Below, piece after piece: positions 29,841 through 39,710 of a stretch of DNA of 64,000 nucleotides (positions are counted from its first letter, which is position 1; each line of letters starts with the position of its first letter). The stretch lies in NCBI RefSeq assembly GCF_014023275.1, contig NZ_CP054698.1:1550001-1614000 (forward strand), read 5' to 3'. Both the position numbers and the translations under genes were made by a program. This DNA comes from Nostoc edaphicum CCNP1411 (lineage in GTDB: Bacteria > Cyanobacteriota > Cyanobacteriia > Cyanobacteriales > Nostocaceae). The notes under the pieces were generated by a model. That model was not told where the DNA came from, made no database searches, and saw nothing but the letters and a program-made list of their open reading frames with translations.

Positions 29841-30440
29841 ATGGCTATTATTCGAGAAACCATCAGAGCAATTTTTATAACTCTAATGCTTTGGTTGTTG
29901 ACTGCAATCATCTATCCTCTGATAATCCTTGTAGTGGGTCAAGTCTTTTTGCCTTATCAAGCTAATGGCAGCATCATGCTGAATCTAAATAATGAACCCA
30001 TTGGTTCGGCTTTGATTGGTCAGCTGTTCACATCTGAGCGATATTTCCATCCTCGTCCCAGTACTATTAGATATAGCCAAGGCAAAAGAGCCAGGCCAAC
30101 TGGTATATCTGGAGCCAGCAATCTCGCTGCTAGCAATCCAGAGCTACTAAAGCGGATTCTAGAACAGTCAAATCAATTGCGAGACGAAAATCTTCAACCG
30201 ATCGCCGATATAATTTATACCTCTGCTTCCGGTTTAGATCCACATATTTCCTTCAGAGCAGCACGGCAACAATTGACACGGGTTGCTGGTGCGCGGGGAA
30301 TAAAAGAAGATGAGATTCTACCTTTAATTAATAAGTATACTGATGGCAGATTTTTATGGATTTTTGGTGAGCCAGGGGTCAATGTTCTGCGATTGAATTA
30401 TGCTCTTGACTTACAAGATATTAATCGTCAGCAAAATTAA
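29841..30440 (+). CDS. kdpC: Potassium-transporting ATPase subunit C
   Basis: KdpC has one N-terminal membrane helix (about residues 11-36) and a soluble domain that helps KdpB bind nucleotide. The conserved SERYFHPRPSTI and GASNLAASNPELL blocks are present, as is ASGLDPHISFRAARQQ. At 199 residues it is normal. AGGAG at 29819-29823, about 17 bases before the ATG, is a possible but distant ribosome site. Confidence 0.95.
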   Translation: MAIIRETIRAIFITLMLWLLTAIIYPLIILVVGQVFLPYQANGSIMLNLNNEPIGSALIGQLFTSERYFHPRPSTIRYSQGKRARPTGISGASNLAASNPELLKRILEQSNQLRDENLQPIADIIYTSASGLDPHISFRAARQQLTRVAGARGIKEDEILPLINKYTDGRFLWIFGEPGVNVLRLNYALDLQDINRQQN

Positions 30441-30515
30441 TCAAAGTGAATGGGGGATGGGAAAAGCGTTACTTTCCGATGAAATAGGATTGCCATACAG
30501 ATAACCAAGAATGAA

Positions 30516-31673
30516 ATGTCAGACAATAGTAATGCTAGTTCGGCTGGCACTGCACCTTTAAATTCTGGAAGTTACTCGCTTTATCCGGCACGACGACGGG
30601 GAAAGCATAAAATATTTATTGGCATGGCTCCTGGGGTAGGTAAAACTTACCGAATGCTGGAAGAGGGACATGCACTCAAGCAGGAAGGAATTGATGTCGT
30701 TGTTGGGCTTTTGGAAACCCACGGACGGAAAGAGACGGCTGAAAAAGCAGAGGGACTGGAGATTTTACCCCGTAAGCAATATCCTCGTGGTGAGTTGACG
30801 CTAACGGATATGGATACAGATGCTATTTTAAAGCGATCGCCCCAATTAGTCTTAATCGATGAACTTGCTCATACTAACGTCCCTGGTTCCCCACGTGAAA
30901 AACGCTACGAAGATGTAGAAGTAGTTTTAGCAGCAGGTATTGATGTCTACTCCACAATGAATGTCCAGCACTTGGAAAGCCTTAATGACTTAGTAGCTAG
31001 AATTACAAGTGTGATAGTCCGTGAGCGTGTTCCTGATAGGATTCTGGATGATGCAGACGAAATAGTAGTAGTGGATGTCACACCGGAAACACTGCAAGAA
31101 CGATTGTTAGAAGGAAAGATTTATGAACCGCAAAAAATCCAACAATCCCTCGATAACTTTTTCCAACGCCGTAACCTGATTGCTTTGCGGGAGTTGGCTT
31201 TGCGGGAAGTAGCAGACAACGTGGAAGAAAATGCGATTGCGACTATCCCCAATGGGCAATTTTGTAATATCCACGAGCGAGTTTTGGTGTGTGTATCCAC
31301 CTATCCCAACTCAGTGCAACTGTTACGCCGGGGTGCGAGGCTGGCTAACTATATGAACGCGCCACTTTATACCTTATTCGTTGCCGATCCAGAACGCTTC
31401 CTTACCAAAGAGGAAAGCTTACACATCCACACTTGTGAGAAACTTTGTAAAGAATTTGAAGGTACTTTCATTCGTGTTACCAACAGTAACGTAGCTAATG
31501 CGATCGCAGAAGTCGCCGAGAAATATCGGATTACCCAAATTGTAATTGGAGAGAGTCAGCGATCGCGCTGGCAAATGCTCATAAAAGGATCTTTGACGCA
31601 AAAATTAGTGCGCTTGCTCAAAAATATCGATTTACATATTATTGCCAGCGAAAAAATGGTTTCACCCAAATAA
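30516..31673 (+). CDS. kdpD: KdpD N-terminal protein (no kinase domain)
   Basis: Full KdpD is a membrane sensor kinase. This 385-residue form contains only the cytoplasmic N-terminal KdpD domain (Walker A GMAPGVGKTYRM near residue 33, Walker B LVLIDELAHTNVPGSPREKR) and a universal-stress-like domain (about 250-380, ERVLVCVSTYP ... IVIGESQRSRW). There are no membrane helices, H-box or ATPase boxes. Anabaena has a comparable short KdpD, so this is a lineage trait, not a recent truncation. It must signal through another kinase or bind a ligand as a modulator. It converges on the carotenoid oxygenase gene with 4 bases between the stops. Confidence 0.93.
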   Translation: MSDNSNASSAGTAPLNSGSYSLYPARRRGKHKIFIGMAPGVGKTYRMLEEGHALKQEGIDVVVGLLETHGRKETAEKAEGLEILPRKQYPRGELTLTDMDTDAILKRSPQLVLIDELAHTNVPGSPREKRYEDVEVVLAAGIDVYSTMNVQHLESLNDLVARITSVIVRERVPDRILDDADEIVVVDVTPETLQERLLEGKIYEPQKIQQSLDNFFQRRNLIALRELALREVADNVEENAIATIPNGQFCNIHERVLVCVSTYPNSVQLLRRGARLANYMNAPLYTLFVADPERFLTKEESLHIHTCEKLCKEFEGTFIRVTNSNVANAIAEVAEKYRITQIVIGESQRSRWQMLIKGSLTQKLVRLLKNIDLHIIASEKMVSPK

Positions 31674-31677
31674 GGAA

Positions 31678-33177
31678 TCAAATTTCCCCAAAAACCTCAG
31701 AAGTAAAGCTCCCATGCAGACCATAGGGGATATGATGTTTCAAATGTAGTCGCGCTATTACTCCTTTAGAGAAATCACTAGCATCCAAAATTACCATATC
31801 TGAGCGGTGATGAGCAGCATCATAAACCAAAGCTAATACCCAACCATCATCTTCCTTTTCGGAACCTGGGCGCGGGACAAAAATCGGTTCACCCACAAAA
31901 CCGCGGGGTGCAGCACTCCATACTTGTCTTTCTCCAGACTCTAAATCAATTTTCAGCAATGCTTGTAAGGGAGCATTACCAGTCTCAGCATGAGCCGCAC
32001 CTATATATAGATATCGATAAAGATGTCCTACATTCGCCGGATGTATGCTAGGAAATTCACAGCAGCGGCCATCAATCAATTCCCGTCGGACTGTTGCATT
32101 CTTGAGATTAAGATAAAATCGCCAAAGTTGTCCAGGTGATAGCGCCTCAAAATCAACTTCCCGAAAATCGCTTTTAGGTTCCACTTCTGGTAAATCTTGG
32201 TAGCAAATGGAGTCAATCAAAACTTCCTCTCCCACCTCAAAAGCATTAACATGGTGGAAGACGAAACCCGACTGAGTTTCCAGAATTTTCATCTCTTCTT
32301 GCCCTTCTTTAGGGAAGCGGGGAATAATTAGAATTTGAGTTGGCTGATTTGGCTGAAATTTAATACATTCTCCTGCTGCACGTATTCCCAAGGCGAAAGG
32401 TATGGGATTGAAGGTGACAGGATTTTGAAAGAAGATACAGTAATTGGGAGTAATTACGAAATCGTGAATAAAACAGAAACCTGGAACCTTATGAGCGTGC
32501 CGTCTGATAATTTCACCGGTTGGGTTTAGCTCAAAGATATTAATAGTGGTAGATAATCCTGGCTTAATTGAGAAATTTACCAGGCAAGATGCACCTCCAT
32601 CTTGATCGCAATTTTTTTCCAAACGGGGATGTGCAGCGAAAGCGTCACCTGGTGATAAAACACCATTAAAATATTCATTCCCCAAGGTTTCAAGAGTATA
32701 GGGATCGAGGCGATGTGCTTCAGAACCTTCCCATAGTGCTAGCAGTTTACCACCCCAATAGATAACATTTGTATTAGCAATATTTTTGAGTTTGAAGTCA
32801 AAGATATTAGCTAGCCAACCACCAGGTTTTTGAGTACCAAAAGTACCACGATAGAGAATTTTTCCCGCCTTTTGCTCTGCCAAATAACCAGTTGTGCGGA
32901 CAAAGCGGTTGCGAAAATGGGCACGGCCGTTAGTAAAGGTAATTTTGCTAATCATCCCATCTCCATCAAAGGGGTGATGAAGAAATTGCCCATTCACATC
33001 CAGTAAACCAGGGCCATTTCTAAACAGCGTACCTTGCAATTCTGTAGGAATTTGCCCTTCTATATCATCAATCCAATAATCAAATTCTTGGGTGAGAGAT
33101 TGATATCCTCCTTGCCAGTCTGCACGAGTGTAGGATTTTTCTGTAACTAAGCTCTCTTGACTTTTAAAACTCTGCAT
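31678..33177 (-). CDS. Carotenoid cleavage oxygenase (RPE65/CCD family)
   Basis: These non-haem iron enzymes split carotenoids or apocarotenoids into aldehydes. Candidate iron-binding histidines are in DAFAAHPRLE, FCFIHDFVIT, VFHHVNAFEVG and the C-terminal IPYGLHGSFT. HHPFDGDGMISK and FRNGPGLLDVNG near the N-terminus are family blocks. At 499 residues it is full length and has no signal peptide. It lies 133 bases after the folate/biopterin transporter gene on the same strand. The substrate cannot be read from sequence alone. Confidence 0.93.
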   Translation of the reverse strand: MQSFKSQESLVTEKSYTRADWQGGYQSLTQEFDYWIDDIEGQIPTELQGTLFRNGPGLLDVNGQFLHHPFDGDGMISKITFTNGRAHFRNRFVRTTGYLAEQKAGKILYRGTFGTQKPGGWLANIFDFKLKNIANTNVIYWGGKLLALWEGSEAHRLDPYTLETLGNEYFNGVLSPGDAFAAHPRLEKNCDQDGGASCLVNFSIKPGLSTTINIFELNPTGEIIRRHAHKVPGFCFIHDFVITPNYCIFFQNPVTFNPIPFALGIRAAGECIKFQPNQPTQILIIPRFPKEGQEEMKILETQSGFVFHHVNAFEVGEEVLIDSICYQDLPEVEPKSDFREVDFEALSPGQLWRFYLNLKNATVRRELIDGRCCEFPSIHPANVGHLYRYLYIGAAHAETGNAPLQALLKIDLESGERQVWSAAPRGFVGEPIFVPRPGSEKEDDGWVLALVYDAAHHRSDMVILDASDFSKGVIARLHLKHHIPYGLHGSFTSEVFGEI

Positions 33178-33310
33178 ATACTTGGTTTATTATTGTTACC
33201 TGACAAAAAAATACGTAGCCGCTAAAATTAATTTTTTTGCAACTTTATGCCGCCAGTTACTACAACAGCAAAGCAGCAGACTGGCTTGAATTTGCATGAG
33301 ATTTCTTACA

Positions 33311-34726
33311 CTATTCCACTATTTTCGACTCTGATTCTCTCAGTACCAACTCAGACATCAAATCAGGCAAAAACGGTTGTTCAGAATCTTTGGCTGTCTC
33401 AGTTTGTTCCTCAGCAGCAGGTAGCCAGTTGATAAATGGTAGAGGTAACAGCGTGCTGAGGTTAGTAATTACCACCAATAGCCAAAGTGACTCAAAGTTA
33501 GTTGCGGTGATCCCCAGCCAATAGGTGATTAATGCCCCGAATGCATGGGAAACCGTTGCTGCTGAATTAAACACCGACATTAACAAGGCAAATAATGTCG
33601 CTTCCACTCCAGGAGGACAAAGCCTTGCTGCTAGAACCATCACTTGCATAAAGGCAATTTTCCCCATCACAGTGAGAATAAGACTATCACCTAAGCTAAA
33701 CCAGTGGTCATCTATACCCAACAGCCTGTTTGTGTGAGTCACTAACAACAGCATTGTCATCCCTAACATTGAGGAAAGCACAGTACTCCAAGCAAAAATC
33801 ACCCGAAAAGGGATGCTCTTGAGGAAACGTTGAAAAATCCAAACACCTGCTAAAGAAGCGAAACTTCCCACCAAGTTTACTCGCCCCAAAAATTCTGGTT
33901 CAAAGTGGAGTTCGTTGGTAGCGAAGTAGAAAAAGGCTGAGTCAGCATTTGGGGTAGCTTGCCAGATGAAGACAAACACCGTTGGTAGCCAAATTGTTTT
34001 TTGGGTAATGGCTTGGCGTAGCTGCTTCAGTTGATCTTTGATTGCTAAAGGGTTGGTGTGATTACTATCTTTAGTATCTTTGCTGACAGGGGACTCAGCA
34101 ATTAACCAAGCTACCCCTGAGACGATGAGAGGGAAGAGGGCGGTAATTCCAAAGACAGTACGGGTAGTACAGTATTGGAGCAACAGACCGCTAAAGTATG
34201 CTGTGATTAAACCTCCGATCGCAGAAGCACCCCAGCATAGAGATTGTAATGAACCTGCTTTTGCTTGGGATTCGCCTCTGGCTCGTTCCACAACCAGCGA
34301 GTCAACTATCACATCACTCATGGCGACAGACAGAGAACCAAGAGCGATCGCTAAGGTAGCTGCCCAGCTAGTATGAACTATTGTGGCCAAACTCACCCAG
34401 GAAGCAGTTCCCAATATCCCCGATAAAATCAAGTAAGGACGCCGACGATAGCCAAATATAGGCAAGCCATCAGAGATAAAACCAAACACCGGCTTGATCA
34501 TCCAAGGTAGGAAGACAATTCCCAATAGCGCCGACACCTCGACTGGACTCAGCAGCAGTTCATCTTTGAGGAAAAAGCTCACGGCTAGACGTGATAGCCC
34601 TAAAATTCCTTGGACAAAGTAAACGGTGAGAATTGCAATCAACTCAGCATTGGGTTCATTACCCAAAAAGATTTTTTGTGTTAGTGAGTCTTTGATCTTG
34701 GACAAGCCAGATGATTGAAGCACCAT
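33311..34726 (-). CDS. Folate/biopterin transporter (FBT/BT1 family)
   Basis: This is a major-facilitator-type membrane carrier for folates or pterins, known from cyanobacteria, plant plastids and Leishmania. The family blocks ELIAILTVYFVQGILGLSR, PVEVSALLGIVFLPWMIKP, FGFISDGLPIFGYRRRPYL and SDVIVDSLVVERARGES are present, with about twelve hydrophobic segments over 471 residues. The start MVLQSSGLSK is the only reasonable one. It may be cotranscribed with the carotenoid oxygenase downstream. Confidence 0.92.
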   Translation of the reverse strand: MVLQSSGLSKIKDSLTQKIFLGNEPNAELIAILTVYFVQGILGLSRLAVSFFLKDELLLSPVEVSALLGIVFLPWMIKPVFGFISDGLPIFGYRRRPYLILSGILGTASWVSLATIVHTSWAATLAIALGSLSVAMSDVIVDSLVVERARGESQAKAGSLQSLCWGASAIGGLITAYFSGLLLQYCTTRTVFGITALFPLIVSGVAWLIAESPVSKDTKDSNHTNPLAIKDQLKQLRQAITQKTIWLPTVFVFIWQATPNADSAFFYFATNELHFEPEFLGRVNLVGSFASLAGVWIFQRFLKSIPFRVIFAWSTVLSSMLGMTMLLLVTHTNRLLGIDDHWFSLGDSLILTVMGKIAFMQVMVLAARLCPPGVEATLFALLMSVFNSAATVSHAFGALITYWLGITATNFESLWLLVVITNLSTLLPLPFINWLPAAEEQTETAKDSEQPFLPDLMSELVLRESESKIVE

Positions 34727-35252
34727 TCGATAAATATTTTTTAAGTTTTATCTACTTTTCTATCATATCGATTCTTAAGACCTGGGTTTTAGGATCATTT
34801 CTATCCCAAGTTAAGCCTAATGCCCACATCTCTCTCTAAGTAGAAAGCAATCAGGGTATTATCCAAGTGTTGTAGAGCCGCTGATCATAAAATGAAAAAC
34901 TCCACGCCACTTGCGGGATGGAGTTTACCGTCACTTTCAATGAATAGCAAAAAAAGTTAGGGTGAGCTTACTTACGTAAGCTCACCCTAACTTGCATTTA
35001 ATGTTTACTTGTCGCTAGAACTTCTGAAATCCTGCCTACGGCACGCTAGGCAAAGTGCAAGCTGGAAGTAAGGTATAGAGAAAATTAGGCGAATCTTACT
35101 GAGTTAGAATTAGTATCTTTAATAAGATTGCTTTAAAACGGTGCTATGAAAAAGTGGCGATCGCTTGAGAGTGGTATTCCCGCAAATTTCATCAGAAGTG
35201 CAGAAGACCCTGAATGTAAGCTATAAATTGTCTTGTTTACAAGACGCTAGAC
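34727..35252. other. Intergenic region with two hairpins and repeats
   Basis: No gene is supported. It holds an 8-bp hairpin (AAACTCCA 34897-34904 with 34919-34926), a very strong 18-bp hairpin (34954-34993), and a CCTGCCTACGGCACGCTAGG repeat word near 35032. It separates two minus-strand genes. Confidence 0.55.
34954..34993. repeat. Perfect 18-bp inverted repeat
   Basis: AAGTTAGGGTGAGCTTAC (34954-34971) is matched exactly in reverse complement at 34976-34993 across TTAC. On the minus strand it is followed by a TTTTTT run, so it could terminate the PEP-CTERM transcript, which however ends 260 bases away. Confidence 0.75.
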
Positions 35253-36056
35253 TTATGACAATTGCAAAGCTGACTTTTTCTTGACTCGACGAGTCAGAAC
35301 TGAAGTAGCACCCACAAAACCAATTACAAAAACTCCTAATACAGAAGAAGACTCAGGAACCGCTTGAGTAACTACATCACCGGTGATACTCTTGTAGCCA
35401 GTGGCGACTGTGTGATTATCTGATTCAAAACCAGTTCCGCCAATATTGGTGAATTGAACCTGATCAAAAGTTCCGCCAACATTGTAGAAGTTGATGAACG
35501 CATAGGGTTCTCCAGAATTTTGATTTTGGAATGCCAAATTAGGATTACTGTAGTAGCTGTTTTTATTTGATAGATTTCCGATGTAATCAACTACATCAGC
35601 GGTGGTCATAGAAAAGACAACCTCTCCTTGCGAAAGGAATGTAAGTACGTTGCTACTATCTCCCGCAGACCACCAAAGTCCAAAGTAACTTTGTGGGGTT
35701 GTCAAATTAAGTGTGGAAACTTTCTGACCATTACCCGATCTATTCGTGTCTACATCAAAATATTTGTCTGTTCCACCAGCACCACCATATTGGTCTGCAT
35801 TTATGACCAGAGTACTCTCATAGCTACCAATATTTGTTCCTCCCTCATTCCATTGAAAGCCTGTTGCACTGTAACCTTGTGCTTGTCCATCAAAATTTTG
35901 TATATTAGCATTAACAAGATTTGATAAATTTGCATTTTGTACGCCTGGGTTTTCTATTGATATCGAGAAAGACGCAGCCATTACAGGGCGGGTAAAAGTA
36001 GCTAAGGACAAAACAACACTAGAAGCGATCGCGGACTTAATTAAAAGACTTTTCAT
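35253..36056 (-). CDS. PEP-CTERM-like exported protein
   Basis: A signal peptide (LLIKSAIASSVVLSLATF, ending near PVMA-AS) is followed by a Gly/Asn/Ser-rich, beta-like body of about 200 residues. The C-terminus has the sorting-signal layout: VPESSSVLGVFVIGFVGATS, then a basic end RRVKKK. Proteins of this type are cut at the motif by an exosortase and go to the cell surface or exopolysaccharide. The motif reads PES rather than PEP, which also occurs in the group. The body has FDVDTNRSGNGQ and YFGLWWSAGDSSNVLTF but no named domain. Confidence 0.85.
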   Translation of the reverse strand: MKSLLIKSAIASSVVLSLATFTRPVMAASFSISIENPGVQNANLSNLVNANIQNFDGQAQGYSATGFQWNEGGTNIGSYESTLVINADQYGGAGGTDKYFDVDTNRSGNGQKVSTLNLTTPQSYFGLWWSAGDSSNVLTFLSQGEVVFSMTTADVVDYIGNLSNKNSYYSNPNLAFQNQNSGEPYAFINFYNVGGTFDQVQFTNIGGTGFESDNHTVATGYKSITGDVVTQAVPESSSVLGVFVIGFVGATSVLTRRVKKKSALQLS

Positions 36057-36719
36057 TTTAGAATCCTTTTTGTTTTTAATCTTTCGTGTTCATAGCCTCA
36101 TTGTGCGATGGACTTCTAGATTCCAACATCAGAGAGATTACTTCTTTTTCGATTTGATTTTGCCCAGACGAAAATGTTGATTATTGGACTTTATTTAGAG
36201 GATAATCACTGATATTCTGTTCGGCGATATCTATTGCTTTATGTAGAAAGCGCAAAGTTATCAGTGCTAAATCGTAAACAAGCTTTATTTACAAAAGATG
36301 CTATTTTGTCATTTGCAGACAGCTTATATCTTTAGGGTTATAGATAAAGAAGGCATGAGGCATTGTGCTATGTCAATCCCTTACAAGACTGTGCTTTTCT
36401 CTTGGCTATTTCCCAAAAGATCCATAGAGTATCTGTTTGTTGTCTGAAGATAAAAAAGTTGTAAAGTTAGCTCATACATATTAAAAAATTGTATTTTGGG
36501 ATGTTCTTCTTATTAAAGACCGGGGACAGCCTGCGAAAACCCTGTTTCCTGATCAATATCAATAGAAATAGATACATGCTTATTGCTATTGATTTTGATA
36601 TTCTTCCCTTGTTCTGCCTACTCGTTCTTCTCCAGTCAACTACGCCACCTGAGTTTTTTTGACATAGGTAGTAACATGAATTAAACTACCTCTTGCAATC
36701 AACAAAAGAATCTTTCTCA
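36057..36719. other. Divergent intergenic region
   Basis: No gene is supported. It contains the promoters of the PEP-CTERM gene and anmK. AATATCAATAG near 36557 and CTATTGATTTT near 36587 form a weak inverted repeat. Nothing else stands out. Confidence 0.45.
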
Positions 36720-37919
36720 ATGCATCGAATTGAAGAAGCTGCTGTCCCTACTCGCGTTATCGGTTTAATTAGTGGCACGTCCGTAGATGGCATAGACGCT
36801 GCTTTGGTAGAGATTTCCGGTACAGAATTGGATCTCAAAGTTGAGTTGCTAGCGGGGGCAACATATCCTTATCCAGCCGAACTCAGAGAAAAAATATTGG
36901 CAGTTGGTGCAGGCGTTGCCATTTCAATGGCAGAATTGGCAGAAATAGATGATGCGATCGCCATTGTCTTTGCCCAAGCCGCTCAAAATATTCAAATTGG
37001 TCATCAGCCAGCTACTCTCATTGGCTCCCACGGTCAGACGGTTTATCATCGACCACCTGCGGATAGGGAAATAGAAAAGAAAACCACTCCCGACTCCCCA
37101 CTCGGTTATAGTCTGCAACTAGGACGCGGTGCATTAATTGCCCATCTTACGGGCATTACAACTGTGAGCAACTTCCGCGTTGCTGATATTGCTATTGGTG
37201 GTCATGGTGCGCCTCTGGTGCCCAGAGTAGATGCCTATTTACTCAGTCATCCCCAGGAGGGGCGTTGTATTCAAAACATTGGTGGTATTGGCAATGTTGC
37301 TTATATTCCGCCTCGACATGGCGACTGGCTCTCAAAAATTCGTGCTTGGGATACTGGCCCCGGAAATAGTCTGTTGGATCTGGCGGTAGAGCATTTAAGC
37401 GCTGGTACTAAAACTTACGATGAAGATGGCAATTGGGCAGCAAGTGGTACTCCTTGCCATCCATTGGTAGAACAATGGCTCAACCAAGAATACTTTCATC
37501 TACCGCCGCCCAAATCCACTGGACGAGAGTTATTTGGTGTAACCTACCTGCATCAGTGTTTAAAAGATGCTCAAGCATACCAACTTAATGCTGCCGACAT
37601 ACTGGCAACTCTTACCGAACTGACAGCTGCTTCAATTGTTCATAGTTACCGCACTTTTTTGCCGCAAATGCCACAGCAAGTACTATTATGTGGCGGTGGT
37701 AGTCGCAATCTCTATTTGAAAAAAAGATTACAGTTATTGTTGACATCAATACCAGTCTGGACTACAGATGAAGTCGGCTTGAGTGCAGATTTTAAAGAAG
37801 CGATCGCCTTTGCAGTTTTAGCCTACTGGCGACATTTGGGCATTCCTGGCAATCTACCTACTGCCACTGGGGCACCTCAAGCAGTGCTTTTGGGAGAAAT
37901 TCATCAAAGTCAGTCTTGA
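36720..37919 (+). CDS. anmK: Anhydro-N-acetylmuramic acid kinase
   Basis: AnmK phosphorylates and opens 1,6-anhydro-MurNAc released from peptidoglycan so that it can be reused. The nucleotide-binding start [17 protein letters not shown] is at about residues 15-31. [26 protein letters not shown] and [17 protein letters not shown] follow, and the C-terminal LLCGGGSRN completes the sugar-kinase fold. I start at ATG 36720 (399 residues, normal length); a TTG at 36693 would add nine residues. It has no obvious operon partner. Confidence 0.95.
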   Translation: MHRIEEAAVPTRVIGLISGTSVDGIDAALVEISGTELDLKVELLAGATYPYPAELREKILAVGAGVAISMAELAEIDDAIAIVFAQAAQNIQIGHQPATLIGSHGQTVYHRPPADREIEKKTTPDSPLGYSLQLGRGALIAHLTGITTVSNFRVADIAIGGHGAPLVPRVDAYLLSHPQEGRCIQNIGGIGNVAYIPPRHGDWLSKIRAWDTGPGNSLLDLAVEHLSAGTKTYDEDGNWAASGTPCHPLVEQWLNQEYFHLPPPKSTGRELFGVTYLHQCLKDAQAYQLNAADILATLTELTAASIVHSYRTFLPQMPQQVLLCGGGSRNLYLKKRLQLLLTSIPVWTTDEVGLSADFKEAIAFAVLAYWRHLGIPGNLPTATGAPQAVLLGEIHQSQS

Positions 37920-37946
37920 GTCCAGATTAGGGAGTGGGAAAAGAAT

Positions 37947-37977
37947 TCCTAACTTCTAACTCTTAACTCCTAACTCA
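37947..37977. repeat. CTAACTT/C heptamer array
   Basis: Four imperfect copies of CTAACTT or CTAACTC follow anmK. Similar words occur at 27355-27391 before kdpB. Confidence 0.6.
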
Positions 37978-38031
37978 GCACTGCTATAACTGTAGTCTTG
38001 GCGGCACTCGATCAAGACAGGGAATATAAAA

Positions 38032-38478
38032 GTGGCTCATACTTTTTTATTAGAACCAGGACGCTGGGCAATGGAAGGAAATTGGCTGGAACGTAATGGT
38101 ACGCCAATCAGCATCAAGGGTATGACCTTGGTAGCTTGGAATCGAGATAACTGGTTTACTATGGCTACAAAACTGATATTCCCAGGTAGCGATCGCTCAG
38201 AAATCTCTCTCCAATACAAGGGGCGACTGCATGAGGGAGAGCGACAGTATACTTTTTTACTACAACACAATATTTGGGGGCAAGTTGAAGGTGAAGGCTG
38301 GATTGGTCTAGATACGATTGTGCAGCGTTACTGGGTACTAGGCGATCGTCAACGTCGTAGTGGCTTTGAAACTCTACATCGTATTTCGGAAAATACATAT
38401 TACCTCAGTAGTGGCATCTTAGCTGGTCATTTTTTAGCTAACACAATGGAAGCCAGCCTAGAGCGTCAGTCAACCTAA
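38032..38478 (+). CDS. Conserved hypothetical protein, beta-barrel-like
   Basis: I do not recognise a named family. The 148-residue protein begins AHTFLLEPGRWAMEGNWLE and alternates polar and aromatic residues in strands (LIFPGSDRSEISLQYKG, YTFLLQHNIWGQVEGEG, WIGLDTIVQRYWVLG), which looks like a small lipocalin-like beta barrel. There is no signal peptide. GTG at 38032 is the start. It follows anmK by 112 bases, including a repeat array, on the same strand. The function is unknown. Confidence 0.75.
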   Translation: MAHTFLLEPGRWAMEGNWLERNGTPISIKGMTLVAWNRDNWFTMATKLIFPGSDRSEISLQYKGRLHEGERQYTFLLQHNIWGQVEGEGWIGLDTIVQRYWVLGDRQRRSGFETLHRISENTYYLSSGILAGHFLANTMEASLERQST

Positions 38479-38696
38479 GACCAGTGCTGTCTGCTGTGCG
38501 TCTAGCGTGGAAGCCTGGCGCTCAAAAAACTCTGGCAACGCATTGCTTTCCTAACGTTCAATGTCTCATGCCTTACCTTGAGGAATCGTCATTTATTCTC
38601 ACTTAACTACTGAGTTGTATACTAAAAAATAAATTATCAAATTATCGTCAGACTTTTAGTATTTTTACCGAACCTTGTAGTCTGGAGTCTAGTTTC

Positions 38697-39710
38697 ATGA
38701 ATCCTAAAGTCTCTGTCATTATCCCCGCTTATAATACTGAAGCTTATATTGCGAAGTCAATAGAGTCAGCCTTAGAGCAAACGCTTACTGATATTGAAGT
38801 TATCATAGTCGATGATGCTTCAAGTGATAAAACTGTAGAAGTCGCTAAAAGTTTTACAGATCAACGTCTCAAAGTTATTGTTAATCAACAAAACCTTGGG
38901 GCTGCTGCTGCACGAAATCGTGCCCTTAGAGCAGCCCAAGGAGAATGGATTGCTGTGCTTGATTCAGATGATTGGTATGCTCCAGAAAGATTGTCTAAGC
39001 TTGTGTCACGAGCAAATGAATTCAATGCAGACATGATTGCTGACGATGTTTATTTAATCAAGGATGGTGAAACATCCCCTTGGAGCACATTGATTCAAGA
39101 AAGTGGAGAAAGTATAGAAAAAATCCTCCAAATTGATATCGTTTATTTTGTAGAAACTGATATTTATGGAGAAACAGGGTTGCATCTTGGTTTAAGCAAG
39201 CCTCTATTCAAACGAGAATTTTTGGTTAAGCACGGCATCGAATATGATGAAGACATCAGAATGGGTCAAGACTTTTGGCTTGATATGAAATGCTTAATCA
39301 AAGGAGCTCGCTTTTTTATTGAACCAAAACCTTATTATTTCTACCGTTCGCGCCCTGGTTCTCTTGTATATCAAAGCCAATTACCACGTCTAAATCAATA
39401 CTGCAAGGCTACTAATTCTTTCATGCAACAAGAGGTTGTGAAAAAGAATCCAGCTTTAATTCGCGCTCTGTCTTCTAATCTTGCAGTCTATAAGAAAAAT
39501 CTAGCTTACCTTCAAGTTGTAGAGCCTATAAAACAAGGAAAATTGATCACGGCATTGACAGAAATTAGGAACAATCCAGGCTTTATTTATGATTTTATTT
39601 CCAGATTGAACAAAATTATCGAGCGTCGATTTCAATACTATGTAATGGGTAATAAATCAAGTTTTGACATTTATCCTAACATACAGAAAAAACGAAAAAC
39701 TACTAATTAG
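38697..39710 (+). CDS. Glycosyltransferase family 2
   Basis: The GT-A fold starts immediately (KVSVIIPAYNTEAYIAKSIE), with VIIVDDASSDKT near residue 35 and the metal-binding aspartates in IAVLDSDDWYAPERL near 85. A later MGQDFWLDMKCL supplies the acidic catalytic region. The protein is soluble. It would add a sugar from a nucleotide donor, probably to an extracellular polysaccharide or glycolipid; acceptor and donor are unknown. It stands alone, with 987 bases without a gene after it. Confidence 0.92.
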   Translation: MNPKVSVIIPAYNTEAYIAKSIESALEQTLTDIEVIIVDDASSDKTVEVAKSFTDQRLKVIVNQQNLGAAAARNRALRAAQGEWIAVLDSDDWYAPERLSKLVSRANEFNADMIADDVYLIKDGETSPWSTLIQESGESIEKILQIDIVYFVETDIYGETGLHLGLSKPLFKREFLVKHGIEYDEDIRMGQDFWLDMKCLIKGARFFIEPKPYYFYRSRPGSLVYQSQLPRLNQYCKATNSFMQQEVVKKNPALIRALSSNLAVYKKNLAYLQVVEPIKQGKLITALTEIRNNPGFIYDFISRLNKIIERRFQYYVMGNKSSFDIYPNIQKKRKTTN

